Below the pieces are notes generated by a model. The model worked only from the letters and a program-made list of their open reading frames with translations, was not told the DNA's origin and did not search any database. The position numbers were made by a program, and so were the translations under genes. A stretch of 64,000 nucleotides of DNA, taken from positions 5,714,891 to 5,778,890 of the forward strand of contig OY744461.1 of NCBI GenBank assembly GCA_963556145.1. The letters run 5' to 3'. Positions within the stretch are counted from its first letter, which is position 1, and each line of letters starts with the position of its first letter. This document shows, piece by piece, positions 23,724-35,835 of this stretch. This DNA is from Hygrocybe punicea (Eukaryota; Basidiomycota; Agaricomycetes; Agaricales; Hygrophoraceae).

Positions 23724-26700
23724 CTAAGAAGCTGAAGAGGTGATATGAGAACCAATAACAAATATATAAGAGATATCTTACCGTCAACCAAAAGCTCTGT
23801 CAGACGATCCTGACTCATTTTAAGAGGAATTGGAAAAAGGGATGCATCGTCATGATTAGCACCCTTTGCCCATGTTACCTTACCAGCCGCTACATCTCCA
23901 AGCCCAACCAGACTGGCACCCTGACCACAATTGTACACCAAGCGCTTATCCCAGCGAACGACTTTGCACAGTATATGCTCCACAAAAATGACACCACAAC
24001 CGATGTCAAATCCCATTGAAGACCGATCACGCTGCGACAGATTATCATCAAAGTGTTTGAACACACATTTGAATGATGTGTGGGTCCTGTGGAGAGATGT
24101 GACATCGAATCCTAGTTCCTGTAGACCACGATAAGCACCAGCCTTCTTCATCTTCCATATCCAGGCTGTTACGTCTTCTACAAGAGGAGGCGTGCAGAGG
24201 TGTGCAAGTGTGAGATTATTTGTGAGTTGAAACGCAGTAAGGGAGGATTGTGTTGTTGATCCTAAGCCAGCTACACTGAGCTTGCAAATAAACTGATGCA
24301 TATCGTTCCATGTGGGTTTATTTCCTGTGAAGGAAGCAGGGTCTTGGTTGAAAAGCAGTCCAAGAAAGTTCGTCCACCTGGTCTGAAAATCATCACTGAA
24401 GAGTTCAGTAAAACGATTCACCAGAGGATCTCGATGGGGGATTTTTGAGAATAGACTGAGCTGACAGGAAGGCTGACCCCATATGGTTGGTGAGTCAAAA
24501 TGAATATACCCTAAGGCTGCCTGCTCGCGTCTGTTCAGGGCAAAAAAGCCAGTTTTCTTCTTTGTATCGCCTGCTTTACTCGTCTTGGTCTTGGATGAAG
24601 ATGGTGATATGGGATTATAGCGTAGATCGGTGTAGAAATGCGAGTTTTTCCTGACAATTTGATCAAAAGTCTCTATACATTCCTCCAGTGAATCGGACCA
24701 GAATGTGACGCTGTTCAAAAACTTGACGGTGTCCTCACATTGAGAACTAACCATAAACACCAATGCATTGGCCAAACCTAGTCGTCCGGTGAGTTGCCTG
24801 GCTGGCAAGTGTTTTGCAAACAGAATCGCATATGGGCTGGCATGACGGAATGGGTAAGTCTGACTAAGTGTATGTGTCCGTTGGTACTTCGGCTTCGTTT
24901 GGCCTAAGAGAACGCGATTGAGATGGAGGTCTTGAATGCCCTTTCCATGATCCACAGATAAAGCTTCACGGCAGATTAAAGCAAGAGCACCAAAATGTGG
25001 CGCCTTGGAATCTGTCAATATGTCCTCCAATTTCTTGATGGGAAGAGCAGGCTTGAGTGGGGACCGTGGAACGCATTTCTTCTTGGATCTCGATCCCTTG
25101 GATGCCCCACCTGGCAGAGCAGAAAGACTCCTATCACCGAGATCCACCAGAGCACCACTAACCAACTTTCCAATGTAATCACACCAATCTGCTATCTTTG
25201 GTTTAGCGGCCAGCAAATCCTCAACATGAGTAATGAGAGGTTCCATAGTACTTGCATAATCCCGAATGAGTTTACTGGCGAATGCGTCATCCTTCTGCAG
25301 GTTTTTGGTAAACATCCTGGCTGGACTGGATAGGAAATTGCGGATGCCATCAGATGCCAGTATGCCCTCTCCAACAATATCAACTAATGCCATAACAATC
25401 CCACCTCGAACAATTGAGCGGTCAACTACATTCTTGTTCCGAGTTGTCTTTGAGTCGTTAGGAATTTTACGACGTCGAGAGGTGTTGAACAGGTTATCCG
25501 CTGTATCAAGTGAGGGGATGATAAGTGCATCACACCACAGTGCAAAGAGGACTTCTGAAACAATGGCATAAAGTGCTGCATCACCATTGTTGATGGTCCG
25601 ATTCACAATTGGCAGAGGTGTGACGGCAGAAGAACTGGACTTGATGCGATTGTCAACAAAATGGGAGGGTATGAGTGAAAGTCTTGTGAAATCGTCATTG
25701 AACTCGAGATGAGGAGTCGGTAAATTGGTTGTCTTTGCTGAGGTCTTGCGTCGTTTGGTTCCATGACTAACAATACTTTGTTGTCGAGTACGAACACATG
25801 TGACATATTGTACGACATGGTTGACGCAGTTTGCAAATGATGGGAAAGTAGCGTTAATTGTGTGTTCTCAATGACTGTTAGCCACCTGTCGCGCCAGATG
25901 TGGGCCACTTTCTTCATACCACTGAAAGAACACCAAGTAGGAACGACACATCTGCCACTGGATAGCTCTTTGGAGAAAATGCAGTTTTTCAGATTCCACC
26001 ATCAGGGCAGGGAGAATATCGACTGAGCCAACGATCTGTTCCAAAATTAGGGTGGCTTCATCATTTGGTGATACGTTGGTGTACTTTGATTCTGGTGCAA
26101 GTTCCATAAATGCTGTGACCTGATTGTCAAGGTCAAGACGATCACGAAGAAGCTTGACAATGGTATTGGAATCCATAGGCTTGCCAACAAGGTTCTGACC
26201 AGCATCCAGCGCAATAGCTTCCTCTTGGAGTCTGGTCACATCAAGAAGTATATCGAGCATCTTGAAGGACGTATCAGGCACAGGACCGAGAAACTGTGAA
26301 ACCACAGGCATAACAAGCATGCCTGTAGTTACAGAGGAACTTGGTTGCTTTGTGGGTGGGTCAGTTATGATGTCGGGTTGAGGGCGTGCAGAAGATGTAT
26401 TCTTTGGCTTTGGGTCTTGGTCGTCAACCCAATCCTCATCCGAAGTGTCGCTATCATCATCGGACCCAGCTGATGACACCAGTTCATGTAAGGGACGAAC
26501 ATTGTTCTGGGGATTCCTATGAAACTCCTTGAGAAGGCAGGGAGCAGATTTTCTAAATCCAAAAGATTACAAAGATATTGGTATGGAATAAAAGAAACAC
26601 ATACGCAATTCCCTTATGCTCATACCACAAGTCCTCAGATGGTCCGTATCCCTTGAATCTTAGACGCCATTGGGGAATCCCCTAAACAAAGAGTTTCAGT

Positions 26701-29099
26701 TACAAAAGGAAATAGTAATGAGTAAGTGAAAGAATCCAGACGATACTTACATCAATTATTGCAACCTCCTGGATAGATTCAATCTCATACTCTGAGCCAT
26801 CATCATTCTCAATCTCTACAGTGTCATCTGCTTCAGGAAGATGGGAGTCATCCAACTGTTCGGTCACAGGAGAAAGAGCCTTTCGCTTTGATCCTGACTG
26901 TCTGACATTAGCAGCAACAGCTGCAATAGGCTCTTCAGAATTGATATCTATCACCGATGCTGGGGGGGATGACAAAGGTGTTGAGAGAGTAGAATGAGCA
27001 GCGTCTGAATCCTGATCTGGAGTAACTGCAAGTCGTGGCTTGATGGGGAGTCGGACATTGAGAGGTGCAAGTCGTGGGCGAGAGGATTCCAATGAATTCT
27101 TGTATGATTCTCGCAAATGCTGCTGGGTATTTCCATATGCCGTCTTCGTAATAGGAATATGATGTGGATCACATATCTTCTGCACATACCACGAGTAGTA
27201 TCCTCTCATTCGTCGCACAAAAGACCTGTCTTTGACCGGATCGTATGGAAGAGGTGCCATCCTACAAATCTCCCCATTCTCATCGGTATAAGTCATGCTG
27301 GACAGCATAACAGAAGGATGCACAGGGGAATCTATGCCAGCAAGAATGGCGCTATTCCAGGAGTTACACACAAGGTCACGTGCAAGGAAATTCTTGTGTG
27401 TTGCGATATCTCCAAAGATTTGTAGGCCATCACTAGCAAAGGTAGGGTATCCACGGCTGAAATGTGACTGAGATCCCATGTTTCCGAAGCCTGTGACTGG
27501 GGTAACGAGAAATGGGGTAATCCGTGTAAATGCAGCATGATTAGGATATACAACCATGCCGACCCGATTTTGCATGCCGACCAAATCCGCAAGCTGACCA
27601 AGACCAGTCTGCGCCAGCCACTCCTTTGCCACAACTGGATCTGGATTTACAGTTGGCTTCTCACCACCATGAAGATCCTGTCCCTTGAACACTGAAAAAA
27701 ACACGGCAACATTTATTGCCCTGAAGTATAAAGCAGGCCTCGGGAAGAAGAAGGGACCAGAATCACTGCCTATTGTGATTGTTAATAAATGCATTTAGAA
27801 AAGAAATATGACAAAAACATGTACCTGGAGGTAAGCGTATAGCCAGAATAAAAAGAGTAAATGCCGGATGAAAATCATTGCGATCGGTGTGCAATCTCCC
27901 CTGGAACTGACCAATCATGGAAGCCAGATCACCGATATCAGATGATACATTGACTTGCAGACCAGTGTTGTTCGGTAAAGGACCACCAAATCCAGGCACA
28001 TTGTTATCCCAAAAGATCCACTCAAACATATCCCACTCCAGCTTGGAGATGCAAGCTGGCATGATGTGTCGGAACAGCTGGTAACAGATGCGAAGAAGGC
28101 GGGATATCTGTGGATGTTGAACTTGAACAGCAGGTGCAATTACGCCACGTCCATCACCCTCAATCTTGGTTGTGGCCAAACTGGAGGAACCATTACGAGG
28201 ATCGCCAATGTCTGTTGTGGACCTGTCATTGTGCTTAAGTCCAAGGTTGTATATGGCAGGAACAGCAGGCTGGCCAATAACAGGTGGTTTTCCAAAGGCT
28301 ATTTCCAGTACTTCATCAGCGAGTCTGCTGACTTCTGGGCCGCACGCATACTGTTGCATGGAGGAAACGGTTTGAATGCAGGCGACGGTGATGATATGTT
28401 TATCGGAGCCATTTATACGATTAACGAATGGTATGCCAACAGGCATCAGGATCATGCCAGGAACTGGAACGTGTACAAGTTTCCCATCAACCAAACTAGG
28501 ACCTATGTTTGGAGGGGTAATGGTATGGAGCAGTGTTTCCAGAACCATGCTTTTCTTAGCCGTGTCGAAATTGGCTACATATGTGTATCCCCTTTGATAA
28601 CGGTTATCTTGAACCAATGTATAAGATGGCGCATTAGGATAGACGAATCCAGATCCCTCAGGAGGATTTGTGGGGGGAGGTGGAACCAATACAGCTGGTG
28701 ACGATACAGGTGTCCTGGATATCTGATCTTCACACCAAAACGAGTCGTAGGGCGGTTCTGTTGTATAGGGATCCAGAGGAGATATGCTGTATACATCCCT
28801 GATACCAAAGAGAACTGGATTGTCTGATTCAGGATTATTGTGGCCTATTGAAGGAGAATTAAACAAAAGCAAGAAAATATAATGTTATAGAAACGAACAT
28901 GATAGATTGTCCTGATTTCTGTTGACAACTGCGACATCCAAGTCCATCTGATCGGTATTTGACCCCATAGGAGCATCAAACTGGTTGCCATCATCCTATG
29001 AGAACCTTGAGCAAGCAACTCAAATTAAAATGAGTACTCAGAACTCACTGGAGCATTTTGTTCACACATTTCCACATTAATCAAGTCAGAGAGATCCAT
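23724..29099 (-). pseudogene. Cargo gene C: JBP/TET-like dioxygenase with chromodomain, one nonsense codon
   Basis: Seven exons: 29099-29049, 28995-28899, 28844-27825, 27769-26751, 26681-26605, 26552-23782 and 23731-23724. They sum to 5043 nt, exactly 1681 codons, with one internal TGA at 25870-25868 (codon 983). Residues about 365-425 show the Fe(II) dioxygenase pattern HTDRND (H368, D370), then LPPG...FFFPR and FKGQDLHGG (H423), as in fungal JBP/TET-type oxygenases that oxidise 5-methylcytosine or thymine. A chromodomain spans about 705-765: YEIESI, a WRLRFKGYG core and LWYEH. The C-terminal 900 residues are conserved-looking but not recognised. The truncated product would keep oxygenase and chromodomain. 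Intron 2 has an unusual GTTCGT donor. JBP/TET assignment is from motif spacing only. Readthrough or an assembly error at the TGA is possible. Confidence 0.75.
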
Positions 29100-30300
29100 G
29101 AGTACGTCAAAGGACAGTGGGGAGTTTGGGATAGATGCGAGGTTGAAAATCAGTTCTCTGTGGATCTAGTACACACTACCAGTATATTCTCAAAGAGACG
29201 AAATCGGTGTCAACAGTGGTAGTTGATAATAGAGAATCTTCCAAATTGGAAGGGGAGGCAACTGTAAACCCGCCAGCCCAATCTCCCTACACACTGTATT
29301 ACAGAGAGCGGTGCAGTGATTGGTTAGATCACAAGCAACTGGGGTAACACTCGTAGAGAGAGCCCAGGGAGGTAGCACTTCTCTGTAATTCACCTTGCTC
29401 TAGTCTCCTTTTAATAAACCAATGTGCAGCACTACAGCCACAGCAAGAACTGATGAGAGTGATAATACGCGAGTCCAGAACTAGTCCCAGAAGTACCAGA
29501 TCAATCGGAGACGAAAAGCCAAGCGCAAGTGAAAAAGCCAATGAAAAATTGACTTGTCACGGGACCAGAGTGGTCTCTTGGAAAGGCCAAGATACCAGCA
29601 GAAAGAAGTTGCCAAGAGGTCCCAAATTGGCTACAAAATCAAGAGATTTGGATGAGTATACTCTGAGACAAAGAGATAGGAGTGTGAGGATAGAAAAAGT
29701 CAAATACCTTGTGAACCAGCGGTTGGATTCTGCTGATTTAGTGGTAGTTGGATAGAGGGAAGCAAGGGCTTCAAAATAATTGCTAGGATGATAAAATTAT
29801 GATTAGGGGTTGCTGTAATATCAACCAAATGTACCTGAATAGTAAAACAGTTATAGCTCCACAACCACTGAACCAAATGGAGATTTGGAGCTACGGAAAG
29901 GAAACCCTTGCAAAGATCTCCAAGATGGCTCTAGATGTGTAGGATGAAGACACAAGATGAGTGAAATCCAGCTTTCAAAAAAGCAACGTACTTTGTCGTT
30001 TATGAGAGCTTTGACAGCAAAGATTGTTGGTGTACAACACCAAGAATCAGGCTAGGACAAGCACAGAGGCAGTTTAAATTGTCTGGGACTCCCAAAACAA
30101 TTGTTGGGCTAGTAGGTATAGCAGAAAGCAAAAAGCAATGCACCACCGTGACCAAACAACATTGTTTGCGCAAAAAATATAACATTTCAACTATTAAAGT
30201 AATACAACAAGGCTGAGAGAGCTCATTCAAGTGCAAACAAAGGTAGAGCATTGATTAAGTGTAGGCATAAGGTAAGGGTCTCCCAACAATGCTGGAGCAA
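29100..30300. other. Upstream region of gene C within G
   Basis: The first part is the presumed promoter and 5' leader of gene C: an in-frame TAG lies near 29168, supporting the ATG at 29099. I see no further gene, repeat or conserved domain up to the minisatellite. Confidence 0.5.
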
Positions 30301-30319
30301 CAAAAAAAAACAGAAAAAA

Positions 30320-30940
30320 AAAGTGGGTGGAGACAGAATGATTCTGTACGCAGCTGTTCCCCTCGCCCAAACTCATCCTTTCAGTTGGAAACAGGATACC
30401 AGAATTGATGAGGGTCTGTGTGAACTTAACTCAGTGGTATCCAAGCGACGGTGCACAAGAAAAATCAAGGGGGGGGGGCCACTCACGGATTGCGTGTGCG
30501 GCCGTTCCCCTCGCGCAAACACATCGCTTCGGGGGGAAACAGGGTGCCGGAATCGACCACGGCCTGTGTGAACTTAAGTCAATGGTTTCCGAGCGACGGT
30601 GCACAAAAGAAAACAAGGGGGGGGGGAAACTCACGGATTGCGTGTGCAGCCGTTCCCCTCACCCAGACTTGTCGTTTCGGTCTGAAACAGGGTGCCGGAA
30701 TCGACCACGGCCTGTGACAACATGAGTCAGTGGTTTCCGAACGACGGTGCACAAAAAAAAACAAGGGGGGGGGGCCACTCACGGATTGCGTGTGCGGCCG
30801 TTCCCCTCGCGCAAACACATCGTTTCGGGTGGAAACACGGTGCCGGAACTGACCACGGCCTGTGTGAGTTTAAGTCAGTGGTATCCGAGCAAAGGTGAAC
30901 AAAAAAAATCCAACTCACGGATTGCATGTGCGGGTCATGG
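30320..30940. repeat. 147-bp GC-rich minisatellite in G
   Basis: Four to five units, each with GGGGGGG, CTCACGGATTGCGTGTGCGG and CGGTGCACAA. The marker ACTCACGGATTGC occurs near 30481, 30630, 30776 and 30915. The position in the element and the unit length match the 152-bp array of X, but the sequence is different. Open frames across it are artefacts. Confidence 0.9.
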
Positions 30941-33716
30941 TGGGGCTGTTGAAGTTGCCATCTGCTGAATAAGCCGAAAGTGACTAGCAAAATCGCCTCG
31001 GGCATTGAGGCGATCTCTTGCTTGTCACTTTCTCTTACAAATATGGACATATCTATTTAATAAATATTTTATTAATAATTAATTAATTCATTACCAAATG
31101 GACATTTTTGGTAGAGTATTTGATTTGTTTCTCACTCAATTCTCCATGGATTTTGAAGGTTATATGGGAAAGGTTATAGTACTAAATGAAATGGAGGTGC
31201 TTGTCACCAGCACTAAGTGATTTGAGCCCAAATTCAGGCACTAGTGAGTTTACACCACACATAGGCATTTGAATTTTCATGAGATATATATCATAGAAGT
31301 AGCTGTTTCTAGGGCTTTTACTGATATATTCTGAGGGGATGACAGTATTTTGAATACGGTACAGGAACTGGTATACCTATTGATCAGAAATTACAAGTCA
31401 TGTATGAGGTCACAGCACTCAGCTTTGCACACCTTATCCATGCATGTGACTTCCTGCTGCACCCTCTTTTCTTACGATCCTTATCACGTGATTGGACACT
31501 ATTTTTATTTCGTGCACATGATTTCCTGCTGTGCATTCTTTCTTCATTATTATCCAGATTGTTTTCACAAATGTAAATGACTTGCCGAAGAATGGCAAAT
31601 ATGGATGATGGTATATAGCTACATGGTGATAATACAACCCCTCTCATCTATTTGACGAACTCATGATGACATGATGAATGCATTGAACAACACAACATAA
31701 CAAAACAGAAACGAATATAATGAAATGAAAAATTGAGTATGAAAAGATAAAGAAAAGGACGAACGACCATTAACCCTCCCGTTCCCAGCTAACCAGCAAC
31801 CAAGACCCGCCCAAATAAAGACAAAGTGTTCACCCCAGAAAGAAAGAAGTCAATGTCAAGCATTGACTTCAGGCCCATCCATCCTCCAGAATAGTTCAAC
31901 GCGTTGATTGTTTAGGGTAGAAACATTGGCACAAAAAGGCCAGTCACAGACTTTGCGCTCTGTATGCAATCATCAAATAAAAATAATAATAAAGTGTAAA
32001 TGAAAAATGTACTTAGAGGGAGGACAGAGGACCTGTTCATAGCATCGGTTAGTTTTTTATTACAATTTATTGCACAGAGAAGCAGCAATAAAAAGGAGTA
32101 GACACCAGAAGACCATGGTGAAAGACTAGAGGAAAAGAAAAGACGGATCGTGAGAATTCAGGCATATGACCCCCAGCAAACACGTGATAAGCACATGTTT
32201 CCTTACATAACCAGAATAAACGGTCTGAACCAAGTAGATATCAACGATCTTAAAGATCTATATATCAAGGAATGATCAAATACTACTCGTTACATGATGC
32301 AAGGACAACAACCCATTGCACATTGAGTGACAGCTATGTGGAAAGCTCTTTTTCAATCCACGTACTCATAGTGTATCCAATAAGACATATAGTTTGTTAC
32401 AAATATATTAATGATTAATAGTATAATACCTATGTGCACACCCCTGATGATCATGAGGATTAAAGTCAGAGTCGCTGAAGTGGTTAGCAAAATTGCCTCA
32501 GGCATTGCGATGATCTCCTGCTAGCCACTTTCTTCTACAAATAGGGACTTATCTGTAATTTAATTAATTTCATTAAATGTCAAATTATTTACAAAGTATT
32601 ACAATATGGCTACAATGAAGGCAATGGATGGGAATGAGAGATAGTCGTGATAAGTGAATGATAAGAGAGTCAATAAAGGTCAAAGAAAGGATTGGAGAGG
32701 GGGAATGAGCAGAAGGGTGAAAAAGGGGCAGAACAGGCTAAGAGGGGTAAAGGAAGCAGTGGAGATGGTGACGAATGGGTGCTGGGACTACAGCGGGACT
32801 GAAAGAAGGCTGGGAGGGTGCTGAATAGGGTGGAAAGGCTGGGAGGAGCAGGTGACACCTGGGTGAGCACCCCATGGTCAATTCAGATCCAGGACAGCTA
32901 ATAAAACAGAAAACTCATCTAGTATAGCAGGAGGTGGGTGCACCACATCCCCTGCTGCCCTCAGAAACCCTCCATGGCGCTCCAAAGCAGCCGGAATGTG
33001 CTTCTGTTGCTGGGGTTGCTGGTGACACTATTGCTAGACATCGGTGACCTTTTGGAGGCCAAAAGGTTTCCTGGAGAGAGTTAGGGGACAGTAGAGGAGG
33101 ATGGGAAAGTTGTAGGGCAGTAGGTGTAGCAGGGGGCTGGCAGTAGAGTCTGAAATGGAGGGGGATGGGGCTGTTGACCAAGAGAAGGTTTTGGATTCAT
33201 CTGAGCTCGAATGCTCTCAACATGGATTTCAAACTCCACTTGAATTTTAGCCACAACTCCGGGCCACCCTCACTTATTTGCATTCTAGAGACTCAGATAT
33301 CACATTTACCAGCTGCCTTAAGTGGACAAAAGTGTCCCAGACATACAATAGAATGTAGCTAGAAAGTACCATCTTTTACTTTGCCATATTACACCAGTTA
33401 TTGTAGCTATACTCATATCTCTTGCAAAGAATAGCTCACAGGTAGCCCAAATTATACCAGATCCCCTCCATAACTTTTTTCCAGCAGGATGGTCCCCATC
33501 ACATACTCATTGTCAAATTTGGTGAAGATCCATGCAGTGTGCAAGTCAATAGAGGCTCTGGATTCTCGGATGAAACCAGTCAAAAGGGATTTAGAACTCA
33601 GTTGCTATATTTGGACACATTTTTCCCTCAGTCCCTGAGATGAATGAATGAATCACCTCAATGGCTGAAAACCGGGTTTATAAGAACGAGTTTTCCATAA
33701 ATGGAAGAACTCGTAA
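30941..33716 (+). other. 3' region of element G
   Basis: Non-coding. It contains the GCCTC/GAGGC hairpin near 30990 and a degenerate copy near 32490. A fragment of about 120 bp near 32280-32400 matches the 3' end of cargo gene A, and a 1.1-kb stretch from 32560 is shared with X. The terminal hairpin is at about 33684-33716. The segment 31020-32270 holds nothing I can identify. Confidence 0.65.
32270..32405 (-). pseudogene. Duplicated 3' fragment of cargo gene A
   Basis: ATCAAATACTACTCGTTACATGATGC and the following bases (about 120 in all) match 19165-19300, covering the last codons and downstream flank of gene A with scattered substitutions. The segment is isolated from any other gene A exon. 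It suggests an earlier copy of the cargo end was left behind when G was assembled. Confidence 0.75.
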
Positions 33717-34168
33717 ATAATAAAGGAAATATCAATAACTTCGCAAATATTTATTATCATAGAAGGGTAATAATACTTTATTATTTATATACTCTCATTA
33801 CTAAAAAGGGACGAGTAACCTGCCATGCAAAGCAATGGCCCACACCCCACTAGTATGATCCAAGACACTGAGAGTATAGGAGCCAGTCTTGGCTGGGGAA
33901 CCATTGTCTTCTCCCTACAAGGTAATGAGGGCTATGGGAATGTAAATGGTGCTCAAAATATGCCATTCATCTGCTTCAATAGTACCTGCCGTACTCTTCC
34001 CATAATTAGATGGCACAGAAGTAATCCATGACGGAGTAATGGTCTCCTTGATGACTCACCGTATGTGCTGAATAGTGTCCATATTAGTCAGTTTTTTGGG
34101 ATGGCTTGAACCCAAGGGCATGCTGTGGTGCTATGAGAAACATATAACAATCAATAAATGGACTTAGG
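33717..34168. other. Right flank of G and spacer
   Basis: The first 77 bases match 50702-50779, the right part of the empty-site locus. Similarity then stops (33793 versus 50779). The remainder holds no recognised feature. Confidence 0.65.
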
Positions 34169-35835
34169 TCAACTCACCCAGTTCACCAGTAGTTGCACAA
34201 AGTGCTTTTTTGATTTCACAGGGACTAGCACATTCTGTTCTGATATAAGATGTGTCTGTAATCCAAGAGAATGATAGATAAACTTGAGAGGCAAAAGATT
34301 CTTCTTCAGGAGTTTAGCCTTTAAACCATCCTTGGTAAGAGATCCTGGCCCACTTTCAAATGACATGACAAGGATGTTCTGAAGCTCAGATATTTGACTG
34401 ATCACCCTGTCATTCTGGATGTGGAATGCAGGAGGAACATCTGGATGGTATCGTGTCCAAGGATAAGAAAAGGCCGGAACAGAAAGGATGTTGTTTTTGA
34501 GCTTTTTTGCATCAAGTTCCAAGACATGCCCAACAGTTATATTGGATCAAGCCCTCAAGGATACAATGCATACTATCAATCACAAGCATCCTTGTCAGGT
34601 CCCAGTATGGTAATCTCCAGAATTCTGATCACCGTACACCATATTCATTGAAGATGGCCTTCCTCTTGGGTAGAGTTTGCGCATGTCGCCAAGCTTCAGC
34701 TTACTGATGCATTTCTGAAACATCCTGCAACTGCCAAGACTCTCATGGTACTATGTCCAAATCTGTTGCATACAGTGCAATAGAAGTCTGATTTGATCCC
34801 TGCCATCCCTAACACCTTACAGGCAACAGACAGATCATTTATGGAGATGACAATGGTGGCATTAATGTTGTGGCCTTTTTTGGGACTCAAAGCTATTTGA
34901 GCAAGCTGGATCCCAGGGTTCCATGCAACAATGCACTTGTCAATGATGGGCCTGACAAAGAAGGCCATATCATCTGTTTCAGGCTTGTGAGGGCCTGGTA
35001 TGATACCTGCAAGAAAAAGACGCTTGGGTTGGTAGTGAATTGACTCAGGAAGATTGAGGATCACAATGGAAATCAAGCCAATGGAGTTGTGATTTCCATG
35101 CTTCTGTACGCCTTGTGGATTGAAGAAATCTGTGTGGTTTGCAAGTGCTAAGCGAACTTTATCACCACAGTCAATGAAGAGCTGACCTGGGATTGGTCCT
35201 TTGAACTTCTTCATGAAGTTGGCATGGAATACGTTGCTCAGGTCTGTGTTACAAGGTTCACGCATGGCATCATCACAGGCTTTGTCACAGAGTCACTCAA
35301 CCTCAGCATCTGACAGCAATCATGAAAGCCAATCTGTAAAAGATGTGGCCACAAATGGTTTGATGGGCTGATAGTGGCCATTGAATTGTTCCAACAGCTC
35401 CACAATGTACATCCAAGATCCTGAATCTTCCAATACACAATTGGTGCAAACAGTGGGATAGGTCATGGTGGCAGACGTACGATTGATGGTGGGCTTGTAT
35501 GTGCAGCTACAGGTTGGACAGACAGCATACATGGTGGTATTGCCATCAAGTTTGAACTGGTTGAGAACAGTGAACAAGCTTGTCAGAAGCTGACTGAGGA
35601 TATGATGCTGATGCTCTTCATGCTCCTTGCTATTACTTTGTCCCATAGCCATCACCATTTTTACTAGCAGCATCACAAGTCTAATAATAAAATTACATGG
35701 ATTGCTGGCTAGTCCAAGGATGACATTGCACAGGATTCCTAATAACAATATTGTATCCAGTTTTCCTACAGGATTTTCATAGACATATGCTGCATCAGAA
35801 GGGACAGGTTCACTATTTGGGGGTGAGGGTAGCAT
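34169..35835 (-). pseudogene. Plavaka-type transposase relic
   Basis: Decayed transposase of the Plavaka group (CACTA-like DNA transposons of basidiomycetes). Recognisable blocks in order: a zinc-binding segment MYAVCPTCSCTYKP...VCTNC; KKFKGPIPGQLFIDCGDKVRLALANHTDFFNPQG; ISIVILNLP; LAGIIPGPHKPE; FYCTVCNRFGH; and a SAP-like C-terminal stretch LKAKLLKKNLLPL. Two in-frame TGA codons separate the first and second blocks (near 35320 and 35290), and the last block (34522-34169) is in another frame. Catalytic completeness cannot be judged and terminal inverted repeats were not found. It cannot make a full protein. Confidence 0.75.

Larger units (their letters stand above)
5674..33716 (+). mobile_element. 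Giant cargo-bearing Helitron-like element G (28 kb)
   Basis: The 5' end is CTTGGGGAAGTGGGCC followed by GGCATGAACGAGTTCTTC. The 3' end is the hairpin with arms GAACGAGTTTTCC and GGAAGAACTCG, then TAA. The left flank (ends ATGTA) and right flank (ATAATAAAGG) are contiguous at 50701/50702, which acts as an empty site for a single 28,043-bp insertion without target duplication. Contents: RepHel on the minus strand, a nested 3.8-kb Helitron, three cargo genes, a GC minisatellite and a 1.5-kb 3' region. RepHel is antisense to the direction set by the 3' hairpin. Alternative: two separate elements whose flanks match by chance or through duplication. The exact flank match and shared architecture with the 3.8-kb copies argue against this. 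Confidence 0.75.

Noticed and set aside
23890..24105. Short open frames overlapping gene C and gene A exons
   Set aside because: They lie within well-supported exons of the other frame or strand and show no independent evidence.
25860..25970. An intron removing the TGA in gene C
   Set aside because: No convincing GT-AG pair keeps the frame. The sequence on both sides of the TGA reads in one frame and looks coding throughout.
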